Under the pieces are notes generated by a model, which was not told the origin of the DNA, did not search any database, and was given only the letters and a program-made list of their open reading frames with translations. Positions 1-8,521 of a stretch of 64,000 nucleotides of DNA are shown in pieces. The stretch's first letter is position 1; each line of letters starts with the position of its first letter. The translations under genes were made by a program, and so were the position numbers. The DNA comes from Peribacillus frigoritolerans (GTDB lineage Bacteria > Bacillota > Bacilli > Bacillales > Bacillaceae), in contig NZ_SMZY01000006.1 in NCBI RefSeq assembly GCF_004358755.1, positions 1 to 64,000 on the forward strand, in the 5' to 3' direction.

Positions 1-207
1 TTGTTTTTTTAACTCGACAATCACATTCGTGTACTTGTTTTTTTCAAAGGCCTGTATGACCTTCGGGTCCATCTTCCCTTCCATTGGGGTTGGATTCGAT
101 CCTCCGTTTTGAACCGCACCGCCTTTTTCAGGAAAGATGGTTCCTAATAAAAGAAAAATCATCAAAATAGCTACTAAATTCCGTTTTCTCCTTTTTAACC
201 CTATCAT
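1..207 (-). CDS. N-terminal part of a secreted protein (cut by window edge)
   Basis: The frame stays open from an ATG at 207 to the window edge (69 codons). A strong AAGGAGG site lies just upstream. The start is a basic stretch (KRRKR) followed by a hydrophobic helix (LVAILMIFLLLG), so this is a Sec signal peptide or membrane anchor. After it comes a Gly/Asn/Pro-rich linker and then the segment DPKVIQAFEKNKYTNVIVEL, which resembles the start of the inhibitor-like prodomain of subtilisin-family (S8) secreted proteases. The protease assignment is inference because no catalytic residues are inside the window. Confidence 0.7.
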   Translation of the reverse strand, partial: MIGLKRRKRNLVAILMIFLLLGTIFPEKGGAVQNGGSNPTPMEGKMDPKVIQAFEKNKYTNVIVELKKQ

Positions 208-1373
208 TTGAATCCTCCTTGTATAAACGTTTTAAACACATCATTCAAAATTACTATAAATTATGAAAATACGAACCATTCACTTTCTTCTTTTTTTAGC
301 CAACCAGCATTTTTTTATAATAGATAGTTATTTGTCTAGAAATATCTGTTTTAATAGAAAATAAACGGCTTCTTAGTTCAAATATTGCTGAATAAATCAA
401 TTCCTAATTTGTAAAACATCGCTGCATATACTAATATCTTTTATTCTCATAATCAACCTGTTCCTCCCCATTAACAAAATAGCATAAGGAAATTTTGAAG
501 AGAGAAAGCCAGTATCTAAGATACTGTGAACTTCTCTCAATTTTTAATATGATTAATCCAATAATATTGCATGGTTTTACTTCAATTAGGATAAATCTCC
601 TCCTTTTGAATTTATTAAATACTATTCATAATGGTATGAGTATTCCGAAATATTCACAATACAGGATTTCCGATTGAATCGATTGATTATTTAAATGGAT
701 AATAATGGATGTTCAGTCTATAGAAGAAAAAATCTTTTTACTTTGTTAGTGGGATTTAGATAAAACTTAAAACCTCCGTGTTCTCTACCATTAGGTAATA
801 AATACACACAAAAAAAGTAGTCGAATTTATCGGCTACTTAGTATTACTGTTAACTTTGTTATAAATAACTTGAGGCACCTAAAAACCATCACTTTTGATA
901 CTTTGTAAGTTTATATATTCGTTCAAAAATAGATTATAAATGCTATCGTTCCTTTAAATCCAATCATTTACAATATCCCTATACAATTAACATAGCTATC
1001 CATTTAAGTGAGTTTTACTAAACAATCTGGCCCTTCGTATTATGGAATAATATGAAAGACATTTTTGAAGATTTTCACTGTTAATTTACACATTTAACTG
1101 GGAATCTGAAAATAGATACAATAAATAATACAATTCACTATATACATCAATGTATTTATTGAAATATATAACAACAACAAAATAAACATATATAATATTG
1201 TATATTATAATATAGAAAAACCAGTTTAAATCTATTGAAATGCATACCTTTCTGTACGGTGCTAATAGTAATAATTGGTTAGTGTTTCATCAAATACTTT
1301 AAACAATCTTAATATCTTGATTATAATTTACCACTTTTTCATTAAACATGTGACAATTAAATACTTGAGGGTA
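208..1373. other. Long gene-poor stretch with one hairpin and one dispersed repeat
   Basis: No convincing gene. A 60-codon open frame at 495-677 on the plus strand has no ribosome site and no coding character. A nested hairpin sits at about 494-540: the outer arms pair GAGAGAA with TTCTCTC and the inner arms pair AGTATC with GATACT. Positions 793-905 hold a repeat listed separately, and 1168-1215 is an AT-rich patch with AACAACA and AACATATATA words like those near parA. Confidence 0.5.
793..905. repeat. Dispersed ~105-bp repeat, copy A
   Basis: This stretch is nearly identical to 22433-22540 in the same orientation. Both copies contain TATCGGCTACTTAGTATTAC and ATAACTTGAGGCACCTAAAA. An AAGTAG...CTACTT stem lies inside. 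Read on the minus strand it is followed by a run of T, so it can act as a terminator for minus-strand transcription. It may be a MITE-like element, an IS end, or the duplicated 3' flank of a lost gene. I see no transposase next to either copy. Confidence 0.7.
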
Positions 1374-1562
1374 TCAATATTCTAATAATTCTGCTGAACA
1401 CTGAGAAATGATGGGTGTATTTAATTTTAGTGAATGAAGCTTTTGATAGTTTTGAAAGAAGACTTCTTTAGGACAGCCATCAAGTACTTTCCCTGCATAT
1501 AAGACTAATACTCTGCTAGCTATTGAGCAATTACCTCCACGCATTCCCAAGAAGCCATGCAA
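1374..1562 (-). pseudogene. ABC/ECF transporter ATPase C-terminal remnant
   Basis: About 60 residues remain, including SRVLVLYAGKVLDGCPKEVF. This matches the end of cobalt/ECF-type ABC ATPases after the H-loop (a 'vlvLyeGkil.dGtPkEVF' pattern) and the following Leu-rich tail. Walker A, the signature motif and Walker B are all missing, so it is a decayed 3' fragment. There is no ribosome site at its first Met. Confidence 0.55.
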
Positions 1563-1597
1563 AAAATGCTAAACTGACTTAAAGAAAAAGAAACATT

Positions 1598-1635
1598 AAT
1601 AAAACTCTAATCGATTTACTGGTTAGAGTTTTATT
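1598..1635. terminator. Bidirectional hairpin terminator
   Basis: Perfect 13-bp inverted repeat (AATAAAACTCTAA / TTAGAGTTTTATT) around a 12-nt loop, with A-rich sequence on the left and T-rich on the right. It could end transcription from either side. It lies between two minus-strand remnants. Confidence 0.7.
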
Positions 1636-1670
1636 TATTATTCTTATATGCAATAAATTAGGAACTTGAA

Positions 1671-1919
1671 CTAGAAGCTTTTTGATTTATCTAATTGAGT
1701 GGCTACGGGTTTATAGGCTCGGTCTGCAAGTGACTGATCCACACCTGGGGAAGTCACTTCTGCCGGAAGGACGACAACAAATTTATCATTTGATTTATTC
1801 CCTGTTGCCAACGCCGATTCAGCAGAATAGGTGCGAACCCCTCCTGTTAAAATTTCATCCATGGCAAGGGATTCCCCTTTGTACCATCTCGTTAGAGTAA
1901 TGGCACTTGAACATACCAT
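1671..1919 (-). pseudogene. Unrecognised coding remnant
   Basis: Open frame of 82 codons with balanced, coding-like composition (for example NKSNDKFVVVLPAEVTSPGV) and a terminator-like hairpin 36 bp past its stop. No ribosome-binding site is positioned at its first Met, and I do not recognise a family. It probably is the 3' end of a lost gene. A frame on the opposite strand (1682-1900) is taken as its shadow. Confidence 0.35.
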
Positions 1920-2569
1920 TTAGTATGCTGATGTTTTCTCCAAACCGAATCTCTCAATAAATGTGATAGATTATATCACCATGGTAAATATGTCATAAAT
2001 TTAAAAAGATTTAATTTGATGAGTAATTTAGGCTGAATGAACAATGATGTTAAAGTTAACATATGTATCAATATATACATTATTTTTATTAACGTTATTG
2101 ATTTGTTTATAAACGATGTCACTTCTTGAAAATCTAATCAATTTGAAACCTTTTAATTGCCTATTAAACCCTGTAAGCAGAAGGAAAGGATAATAGGTAG
2201 GATAGATAACAAATAGGTAGCGATGCTTGGAGACTACGGAAGCTTATTAAGAGTGGAAATGTTTCTAATGAAGGAAGATGTAAATTCACCATAGGAAATG
2301 GAATATATTGAACATCTAGACCACGGTCAAATGAAGAAGGAATAGTTGACTTGGATAATATTTTTATTAGGGAACCTATATAGTTAACTTATCATCTAAT
2401 CAGATACGACTTTTAATTACGAAGTCAATTTCAATTAATTATATTAATTTCTATCTTTCTCCCCTCTTTATAAGTACCTTAAATCAAATTCAGAATCCCA
2501 CCCCTCATATTGGAAAATCACTTATGTATCCACTCCCCTTTGTAATGTCTAGAAAATAAACTAACAAAA
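1920..2569. other. Gene-free stretch, AT-rich words near its centre
   Basis: No gene can be supported. Positions 2050-2110 contain GTTAACATATG, ATATATACAT and TTATTAACGTTATTG, the same words that dominate the repeat field just upstream of parA. Several short frames are interrupted by many stops. Confidence 0.4.
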
Positions 2570-3240
2570 TAATAAAATATATAACAACATATATATCAAT
2601 GTCAATAACAATAATAACTATAAATTTTATGTATAAGTTATTATTGTTATTTCTTATTAACGTTAATTACTGTCTTAACTTTAATTTTAATAATATTTCT
2701 GATTTATATATTATATTTAGTGTTAATAACGTTGTTATAATATATGTTAAATATGTCGGTAATAATATTGTTATTTTATATATTGAAATTAATAGTAGTT
2801 TTGAAATTGTTAATATTGTTAATTTTTTATTAGTTATATATAAAATAATATAATGATATTTAGTTAATATTCTCAATAATAAAAGCAACAATATTATAAA
2901 ATACGTTATTATCATTATTATTTATATTAAAGATAATAATAACTTATCATTTGAAATTAATTTTATCACTGTTTATAACATATACAACAACATATACAGT
3001 AATTTTATAATGAAAATATATTTTAATGTTAATGACATATTTAACTACATTTTCAAAGATATAATTAATACCAATAATAATTCTAATTATAATAAACAAT
3101 TATAAGTAAAATATTCAAAGATCAATTTAAACTGATGTATTTAAGAAGTTGAAAATACGTATGAAAAGCATTGAATTCAGCAAAGAAATATGTGATAATT
3201 TATAAAATAACATATACAATAACATATGTTTTAATATGAC
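2570..3240. repeat. AT-rich repeat field upstream of parA (candidate centromere)
   Basis: About 670 bp of extremely AT-rich DNA, densely filled with variants of AACAACATATA, ATATGTTAA, TTAACGTTAAT and AACGTTGTTAT on both strands. Examples are ATAACAACATATATAT near 2580, TAACGTTGTTATAATATATG near 2728 and ATAACATATACAACAACATA near 2976. Open frames on both strands here are by-products of low complexity. ParA/RHH-type partition loci usually carry iterated ParB sites next to the operon, so centromere plus parAB operator is the natural reading. It could also be the origin's AT-rich melting region. Confidence 0.6.
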
Positions 3241-3287
3241 ATTATCAAATAACTTATTGGATTGAAAAAGAAAAAGAGGTGTTCATT

Positions 3288-4082
3288 TTGGCAGCAAAAA
3301 TAGTAACATTTGGTATTAGCAAAGGTGGCTGTTCAAAGTCTACCAGCAGTGGAATTACATCCTATCTATTAAGTAAGGAAGAAAAGGTTTTAGCAATTGA
3401 TATGGACGGACAAGGGAATCTGACAAGCTTCTTAACTGGCGAATATGATATTTGCAATGTTTTCGAAGAGAAAACGATTTTAGAAGCTATTTTAGCAGAG
3501 GACGCACGTTCATATATCATAAAAATCCAAGATAACTTAGACTTAATTCCATCTAACGATTTCCTGGCAACATTGCCAAGAAGAATGTTTGAAAAAGGAT
3601 TAAAATTAGATGCCTTGCAAAAAGCACTTCAGCCCGTGATGGAGGATTATGATTGGATCATAATCGACACACCTCCAGCGTTATCTGAACAGACAGTCAT
3701 GCCATTAAGTACATATTCAGAAGCCGGAAGCTATGCTGTTGTCATGTTTGATGGATCAATGTTTGCATACTATGCCATCCCTAAATTCTTAGAGATTATT
3801 GAAGGTGCAAAAGAACGATATAATCCAGCATTAAAAACTGCCGGTGTCCTATTCTCTCTAATAGATGCTAGAGCGAAAGAAAATGAAGTAATGGAAGAAG
3901 CCATTCAAGAAGATTACCCTGGACTAATGTTTAATTCAATCATTAGGAGAAAAGCATCTACGAGAAGATTAGCCATTTCAGGTTTTGATGGTAATTCAGA
4001 ATTAAAAAATGCATTAGAATACTACATACCATTTGTTAAGGAGCTGAAAGACCGTGTCAACCAAAAACAGCCTCAAAGATAA
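3288..4082 (+). CDS. parA: ParA-family partition ATPase
   Basis: 264 aa from a TTG start preceded by AAAGAGGTG with good spacing; a GTG at 3279 is also in frame but lies inside that site. Deviant Walker A KGGCSKST is at about residues 12-19, the second nucleotide motif is IDMDGQGN near 38-45, and Walker B is WIIIDTPPAL. ParA ATPases bind non-specific DNA when ATP-bound and move plasmid copies apart together with a centromere-binding protein. The short N-terminus without a helix-turn-helix domain is typical of type Ib systems. It overlaps the next gene by 29 bp, so the two are translated as a pair. The upstream repeat field is the likely regulatory and segregation site. Confidence 0.9.
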   Translation: MAAKIVTFGISKGGCSKSTSSGITSYLLSKEEKVLAIDMDGQGNLTSFLTGEYDICNVFEEKTILEAILAEDARSYIIKIQDNLDLIPSNDFLATLPRRMFEKGLKLDALQKALQPVMEDYDWIIIDTPPALSEQTVMPLSTYSEAGSYAVVMFDGSMFAYYAIPKFLEIIEGAKERYNPALKTAGVLFSLIDARAKENEVMEEAIQEDYPGLMFNSIIRRKASTRRLAISGFDGNSELKNALEYYIPFVKELKDRVNQKQPQR

Positions 4083-4503
4083 AATTAAAAAACCAAATGC
4101 TACTCAAGCTTTTTTCAATTCATATGATACTGATAAAACAACGCCAGATGAATCAGATAACAAAGTTAATGACAATCTTAACAACAAAAACGTAAACACT
4201 AGCAGCGACAAGAATAATAACAACAAGAATAGTAATAATAATGTTGACGTTGTTAATGATGAAAGTAATGATAGTATTAACATTAATGATAACGACGATG
4301 ATGATTATCTTCGTAATTTAGTCTCTGGAAAAAAGGTAACGAAGAAAAAAGCTAAAAAGGTTTTCACCTCTTTTTATATGGATCCTGACCTAGCTGGTGA
4401 AGTTGATAAAATTGCATCTAGAGGAGAAAAGGGAGACAAATCAAAACTCATTAATGCAGCAATTAGAAAATTGTTAGAAGAATATGGCGTTATTCAAAAG
4501 TGA
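4054..4503 (+). CDS. parB: Small ParB-type centromere-binding protein with ribbon-helix-helix domain
   Basis: 149 aa from a GTG start with AAGGAG 10 nt upstream, inside the end of parA. Residues ~25-90 are a low-complexity Asn/Asp/Ser linker. Residues ~98-149 (FTSFYMDPDLAGEVDKIA, then SKLINAAIRKLLEEYG) fit a ribbon-helix-helix DNA-binding fold like the small ParB proteins of type Ib partition loci. It should bind repeats, repress parAB and stimulate ParA. The DNA encoding the linker (4180-4290) carries the same words as the flanking repeats, including ATGTTGACGTTGTTA at 4241-4255, which recurs at 7456-7470. The linker may therefore double as a binding-site array. Confidence 0.85.
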   Translation: MSTKNSLKDKIKKPNATQAFFNSYDTDKTTPDESDNKVNDNLNNKNVNTSSDKNNNNKNSNNNVDVVNDESNDSININDNDDDDYLRNLVSGKKVTKKKAKKVFTSFYMDPDLAGEVDKIASRGEKGDKSKLINAAIRKLLEEYGVIQK

Positions 4504-4532
4504 TGTTTAGATATTCATAAGTAACAAATGAT

Positions 4533-4567
4533 AAAAGTGCAATTTCCCTTTGGGGATTGCACTTTTT
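4533..4567 (+). terminator. Terminator of parAB
   Basis: AAAAGTGCAAT pairs with ATTGCACTTTT around a small loop containing CCC/GGG, followed by T. It lies 30 bp after the parB stop. Confidence 0.85.
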
Positions 4568-4756
4568 TGATGAAAATGGCTATTTATAATCATTGTCTAT
4601 ATTCTTATCATTTAGTCTGCAAACTTAATTTCTAACTGATTGTTTACTTTATTAAAATTATATTTTTTATTTCACTCAAGATCATAAGCTGTTCTTTTTA
4701 CACTTTTAAATGTTCCCATCCATCATGTTTATAATACTTCATGTTTAGCTGTTCAT

Positions 4757-4912
4757 ACTGTTATTAACAATAAGATATATATTAACAACATCATAGACAA
4801 ACTTAACAAAATTGTTTTTATAATTAAAATATAATCAATTTTATTATTAACAACACCATATATGTTATAAATAACATTAACAATAATATATTATTATATT
4901 TCACAGTATATA
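4757..4912. repeat. AT-rich repeat field downstream of parB
   Basis: Repeated words TTATTAACAA, ATTAACAACA, CATATATGTTAT and AACATTAACAATA match those upstream of parA, so the operon is bracketed by repeat fields. The region between 4568 and 5122 has no gene. Confidence 0.55.
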
Positions 4913-5122
4913 TTTTAGAAGTAATGCATTATTTATATCCAGTTAAAATTTAAACTGTTTTAAATATAAGCTCTGTTAAAGGACAATGTTGATTTCTTGT
5001 TATACTAAAGGAACAGTTTAGTTGAATAAGAAGGTAAACAAGGCCTAATATTGAAGAACAAAGATTTTATCTATATTAGAATGATTAGTAAATATGTTGG
5101 TATTTAAGGAGTAGTGAATAAT

Positions 5123-5578
5123 ATGGAGAGCAATTCTTTAAAAGATGTACAAGCAGTCTATAAACAACTATTAGATGCTTGGAATAATCGCAATGCTCGT
5201 GGAATGGCAGATTTATTTACTGAAGATGGGGAAAGCATTGGATTTGATGGAAGCCAATCAGTCGGCAGTGAGGAAATATTTTCGCACCTTAATCCAATTT
5301 TTGAGCACCATCAAACCGCTCGATTTGTTAGCAAAGTAAAAGATGTACATTTTCTAAGTTCTGACATAGTAATTTTACGAGCATTTGCTGGAATGTTACC
5401 GCCTCAATCAAACGACATTAACCCAAATGTAAACACGCATCACACTCTTATTGTTGTAAAAAAAGAAGGAAATTGGCGTATTCAATTATTCCAAAATACT
5501 CCTGCACAGTTTCACGGAAGACCTGAATTAGTGGAACAAATGACAGAAGAACTTAGAGCATTATTAAAGGAATTGTAA
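5123..5578 (+). CDS. SnoaL/SgcJ-like (NTF2-fold) protein
   Basis: 151 aa from an ATG with AAGGAG 11 nt upstream; a GTG nine bases earlier is too close to that site. Sequence features are VYKQLLDAWNNRNARGMADLF at the N-terminus, GSEEIFSHL, and a C-terminal HHTLIVVKKEGNWRIQLFQN strand pair. This is the pattern of the SgcJ/EcaC/DUF4440 branch of the NTF2-like superfamily. Members bind small molecules or act as isomerases, and the substrate here is unknown. It stands alone, with a promoter-like TATACT near 5003 and hairpins after its end. Confidence 0.75.
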   Translation: MESNSLKDVQAVYKQLLDAWNNRNARGMADLFTEDGESIGFDGSQSVGSEEIFSHLNPIFEHHQTARFVSKVKDVHFLSSDIVILRAFAGMLPPQSNDINPNVNTHHTLIVVKKEGNWRIQLFQNTPAQFHGRPELVEQMTEELRALLKEL

Positions 5579-5666
5579 ATAGGTTCATCAAGTATGGTTG
5601 TTTCGGCAGCCTTTTTTCTGTTTCCTTACTAAACTAACGGGGGCTTTAGTTTAACAAGGAGTAATC

Positions 5667-5690
5667 AAAAGGGTCATAATGACCCTTTTT
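5667..5690 (+). terminator. Hairpin terminator
   Basis: AAAAGGGTCAT/ATGACCCTTTTT is a near-perfect palindrome ending in T. It follows the SnoaL-like gene by about 90 bp. Confidence 0.75.
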
Positions 5691-5737
5691 GTTTTGCTCA
5701 AAAATCAACAATTAAATTTAACAGAGCCTAAATATAA

Positions 5738-5765
5738 AACCCCAGAGAACGGAATCTCTAGGGTT
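5738..5765 (-). terminator. Terminator of the 55-aa gene on the minus strand
   Basis: AACCC-AGAGA pairs with TCTCT-GGGTT. Reading the minus strand it is followed by TTTTATATTT. It lies 10 bp past the stop of the small minus-strand gene at 5775-5942, which supports that gene as real. Confidence 0.75.
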
Positions 5766-5774
5766 CACAAATTA

Positions 5775-5942
5775 TTATATAGCCACCTTTTCCTGTAATT
5801 CAATCCAGGTTACTTGCTCAAACACAATTTCTTTCAAAGCAGCTTGGATTAACTGATCTATTTCTCTTTCAGATAACCCCACAAATTCCTCTTCGTCAAA
5901 AGAAATGACAAAGTCATTTGGCATCTCGACCATTATTCTCAT
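5775..5942 (-). CDS. 55-aa acidic hypothetical protein
   Basis: ATG start with GAGGGG 6 nt upstream and a terminator directly after the stop. The protein begins MRIMVEMPNDFVISFDEEEF and continues with a helix rich in Glu/Gln (SEREIDQLIQAALKEIVFEQ). Its composition is normal for a folded small helical protein. I do not recognise a family. Its place among plasmid-type genes suggests an accessory or regulatory role, which is a guess. Confidence 0.65.
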   Translation of the reverse strand: MRIMVEMPNDFVISFDEEEFVGLSEREIDQLIQAALKEIVFEQVTWIELQEKVAI

Positions 5943-6071
5943 AGGATCCCCTCATTTCAGGCATATTGGTAAAAGATATTCAAACTCCGTTAACGTTATG
6001 ACTCATCCCTTCAAGTCTCATTCATTTAAATTGTCGAGAATGTTCGTTATTTTCTATGAATCTTTTTTACA

Positions 6072-6109
6072 AGGAGCTAGCTTGTAAGATAGTGTATTTG
6101 CTAGCTCCT
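6072..6109. promoter_or_regulatory. Perfect 10-bp inverted repeat
   Basis: AGGAGCTAGC and GCTAGCTCCT flank an 18-nt loop. No T-run follows in the plus direction. On the minus strand the left arm runs into TTGTAAAAAAG. It could be a terminator remnant, an operator or a structured RNA. Confidence 0.5.
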
Positions 6110-6669
6110 CACTATCATATGAAACGAACATTGAAAATAACCTCCCTCCTCCCTTTCATGATGCAGCAGCATCTTTGATGCACTGAACCACTTTTGATAT
6201 TCATGAAGTCTAAGAAAAACCCAGCCTATCTGAATATAGAAAAGAGGGGAGGGGGGCCTCTTAACGTAATTTAAAGTCCGCCAGAGTCGTTGATTTATAG
6301 AAAAAAAGATTTAACAAGCCTGTCCATGCTTCCTTCCTAACATCCAGGCAGACCAAAAACACGAACATTGACATTGTCCGTGGAAGAGATTTACTGTAAA
6401 AAATCAAATAACGTGTATCCAAATTTTTCTTTCTCACACCTTCACTTTTTCGACACGAGAGAAGATTGAAGTTTATTTACTGATTAAATGCAAATTTCTT
6501 CTAAGTATCGATACAGTCATTAACAAAATCAAAACTTGTTATTTACCAAAGACTTCATTACGTAGAAAACGATTCTTGTTAAATCTATAAGACCGGTTCT
6601 TTTCCGTGAAAAGTCTACATATCTTATAACATCACTGCACCACTCATTCACTTTTGGAGGTTGATATCA
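6110..6669. other. 560-bp stretch without a gene
   Basis: No open frame with a ribosome site. It has a purine-rich block (GAGGGGAGGGGGG near 6242) and unremarkable AT-rich DNA. It forms the long leader of the ribbon-helix-helix gene and could hold its promoter or an antisense RNA, but nothing specific can be shown. Confidence 0.4.
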
Positions 6670-6963
6670 ATGGCAAAAGTTAAAGTTCCAAATAAATCAA
6701 AAAGTGCAAAGACAAAAGGATTAGGCGGAAAACGGTGTTGCAGGTTTTCAATTTCAGTGAGCAATGATACTGAAAAAAAATTAGATGCCCTTGCAGTCAG
6801 TACCGGCTTTTCTCGCTCAGAGCTCGCAGACTACCTTCTGCAGGCATGTGTCAACTCACCTGACTTTGTCTATGCCCTGCAGGAAAGATACAATGTTCAT
6901 GAAAAATACAAGGTTTATCCCACAATCATAAGTGTAGGAGGAAAACAGCAAGTCGTTTACTAA
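6670..6963 (+). CDS. Ribbon-helix-helix (CopG-like) DNA-binding protein
   Basis: 97 aa from an ATG with GGAGG 8 nt upstream. After a basic N-terminal tail, residues ~25-60 read CRFSISVSNDTEKKLDAL...GFSRSELADYLLQA. That is a beta-strand followed by two helices, as in CopG/Arc/MetJ-type repressors. Such proteins control plasmid copy number, partition or addiction. No partner gene follows, and the next gene is convergent. Confidence 0.75.
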   Translation: MAKVKVPNKSKSAKTKGLGGKRCCRFSISVSNDTEKKLDALAVSTGFSRSELADYLLQACVNSPDFVYALQERYNVHEKYKVYPTIISVGGKQQVVY

Positions 6964-6985
6964 ACCATCCATCCGGGTGGCTTCT

Positions 6986-7141
6986 TTATTTTGCTTTTCT
7001 TTTTGGAGGGATGGCGAACTTCAGTCCTTGCTGGATCCATTTTATTTCAGTATCATGGCAGCTTTTGCAAAGGCCATTGCGTTTATTGTATTGAGACCGG
7101 TCTCTGACTCTCAGGTTCTTTTCACATTTTCTGCATTCCAT
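6986..7141 (-). CDS. 51-aa zinc-ribbon protein
   Basis: The start chosen is the ATG preceded by AAGGGG at 9 nt. The protein begins MECRKCEKNLRVRD and has a second pair GLCKSCHD, giving CxxC-x~20-CxxC, a zinc-ribbon knuckle. The C-terminal tail is basic (PPKRKAK). Such mini-proteins are common in Bacillus plasmids and phages. It converges on the ribbon-helix-helix gene, and a weak hairpin (CCATCC/GGGTGG) lies between them. Confidence 0.65.
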   Translation of the reverse strand: MECRKCEKNLRVRDRSQYNKRNGLCKSCHDTEIKWIQQGLKFAIPPKRKAK

Positions 7142-7429
7142 GATTCTCATTCCCCTTGATTCATAGTGTATGGTATCACTATTGACCAAAAGAGATTGAT
7201 TTATACATAGGAATGAGGATTTATATTTTTAAATAGAAGTCGGATAGAGGACAAAAAAATCCTTCTGAAAGAAGGACTTGTGTAAATCATTTATTTAATA
7301 ATTAGGGGGTATTAACAGTTTATCCTTTTTATCAAATTAATATACATATAGATTTAATAATTTTTAATGACTCATTACAACCATTTATAAGATATGTCTT
7401 AAAAAATATATTTATAAATTCAGCGTGTG

Positions 7430-7505
7430 CAACGTCAACATATATATTAATATATATGTTGACGTTGTTATTGTTTTTATTATTAATACTATTAACAACA
7501 ATTTT
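7430..7505. repeat. 38-bp perfect palindrome in an AT-rich motif cluster
   Basis: 7430-7467 is a perfect palindrome centred on TTAA. Its outer half reads CAACGTCAACATATATATT and then mirrors. It is followed by GTTATTG and ATTAACAACA. The right arm plus flank (ATGTTGACGTTGTTA, 7456-7470) is identical to 4241-4255 inside parB. An open frame over this area on the minus strand looks like low-complexity noise. It is probably a distant binding site for the ParB-like protein. Confidence 0.6.
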
Positions 7506-7603
7506 CTTAATAAGAGCTAGTAGAGCAAATAGAAAAAGCATTCAGTTGGAAGGTTAAAGATTTTATTCCTCCTATTTTGTTTATATAAAACACTTTGGCA
7601 GGA

Positions 7604-7765
7604 CTACTGCTTGTCGTCATGGTTCACTTCCTTACTTTGCAGGCCCTGCAGGTAATCGTCTAAGCGGTCGAATCTCGCGTTCCAGACGTGGCGGTAAGAT
7701 TCCAACCAGGTATAAATCTCTTAGAACGGCTCGGCCCTCAGCTTGTAGAACCGTCGATTGGCGAT
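7604..7765 (-). pseudogene. ArsR-family regulator C-terminal remnant
   Basis: The minus frame reads RRFYKLRAEPF-stop-EIYTWLESYRHVWNARF and ends in DRLDDYLQGLQSKE. This is the C-terminal part of ArsR/SmtB-type regulators of the 'RRRYYRL...PL.EI..WL..YR..WE.RLD.L..YL' type. The helix-turn-helix part is missing and an in-frame TAG interrupts what is left. GC content is higher than in the surroundings, hinting at transfer before decay. Confidence 0.7.
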
Positions 7766-8093
7766 TGCTCTACAGAATTATGTTCGATGGTACCGATGTA
7801 AGCTAGGTAGCATTAGAAACTCTTTAAATTTTGTTATTGATACTGAACAATCGACAATCGGGTACTTATCTGTAATAAGGAAAGTGCCCTTTTTAATGGA
7901 AAAAAGATGAGTTAATCACCTAATTTTGAAATAATTAGTATTAAACAATCAGGTCATTTTACGGAATAAGAGAAGGGGTTATATTTTAGTAAATCGAAGT
8001 TTATAAAAAGATGATATGACACTTATTTGAACAAGAAAACTTGCTTGATGCTAAACTAAAGGGAAGAATAAAAAAATATGGTGGGGATATAAC
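7766..8093. other. Non-coding spacer
   Basis: 328 bp without a supported gene. It contains the upstream flank of the ArsR remnant and the leader of the racemase remnant. Confidence 0.4.
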
Positions 8094-8318
8094 ATGAAGG
8101 TTATTGGTCTTATTGGTGGAATGAGTTGGGAATTATCTGTTGATTATTATTGGATTATTAACAAAGAAGTGAAAAGAAGATAGGGGGTTACATCCTGCAA
8201 GATGTATTTTATACGCATTGATTTTGAAGAAATTGAACGTTATCAGCCAGTAGGCGACTGGAAAAAGGTGCATGCACCAAACGGATTATGGGCACCAATG
8301 GATATGAATATAACCTAA
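8094..8318 (+). pseudogene. Aspartate/glutamate racemase remnant
   Basis: The start MKVIGLIGGMSWELSVDYYW is a typical beginning of aspartate racemase-family proteins (nucleotide-like loop GLIGGMSWEST..YY). The frame stops at 8181 (TAG). Shifting one base restores GLHPARCILYAL, and shifting back gives DFEEIERYQPVGDWKK, so two indels are present. Less than a third of the ~230-aa family length remains. A ribosome site (GTGGGG) is still in place. Confidence 0.75.
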
Positions 8319-8394
8319 CATTTGTTGCAGTAGTGATAGAGGTAGCATTAATCAGACCTGGAAAATATACTTTAGATGCATTTTTATTCTAAAA

Positions 8395-8412
8395 TATCTC
8401 GGATTAGAGATT
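8395..8412 (+). promoter_or_regulatory. MhqR-like operator upstream of the dioxygenase operon
   Basis: TATCTCGGATTAGAGATT is an imperfect palindrome with ATCTC/GAGAT arms. It fits the published Bacillus subtilis MhqR operator (about TATCTCGAATTCGAGATA, from memory). It lies 110 bp before the first dioxygenase. MhqR is a MarR-type repressor released by quinones and electrophiles. No mhqR gene is in the window, so a chromosomal regulator would have to act. Confidence 0.6.
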
Positions 8413-8521
8413 CTAGAATTAAAGAAAAATCTAAATGAGTTTAATTAATAAAGTAGGAACAAAATAAGGTATCAAGTTCTTTGAAATAATCGGATTTTAC
8501 ATTATAAAGGAGTGTAAAAAA

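Noticed and set aside
2599-2915. Open frames on both strands within the AT-rich field upstream of parA
   Set aside because: They encode only Ile/Leu/Asn/Tyr low complexity, mirror each other on the two strands and lack ribosome sites.
5114-5122. GTG start for the SnoaL-like protein
   Set aside because: Only two bases separate it from the AAGGAG site; the ATG at 5123 has proper spacing.
7332-7541. 69-codon minus-strand frame over the 38-bp palindrome
   Set aside because: The sequence is dominated by the palindrome and repeats (Asn and Ile runs); no ribosome site.
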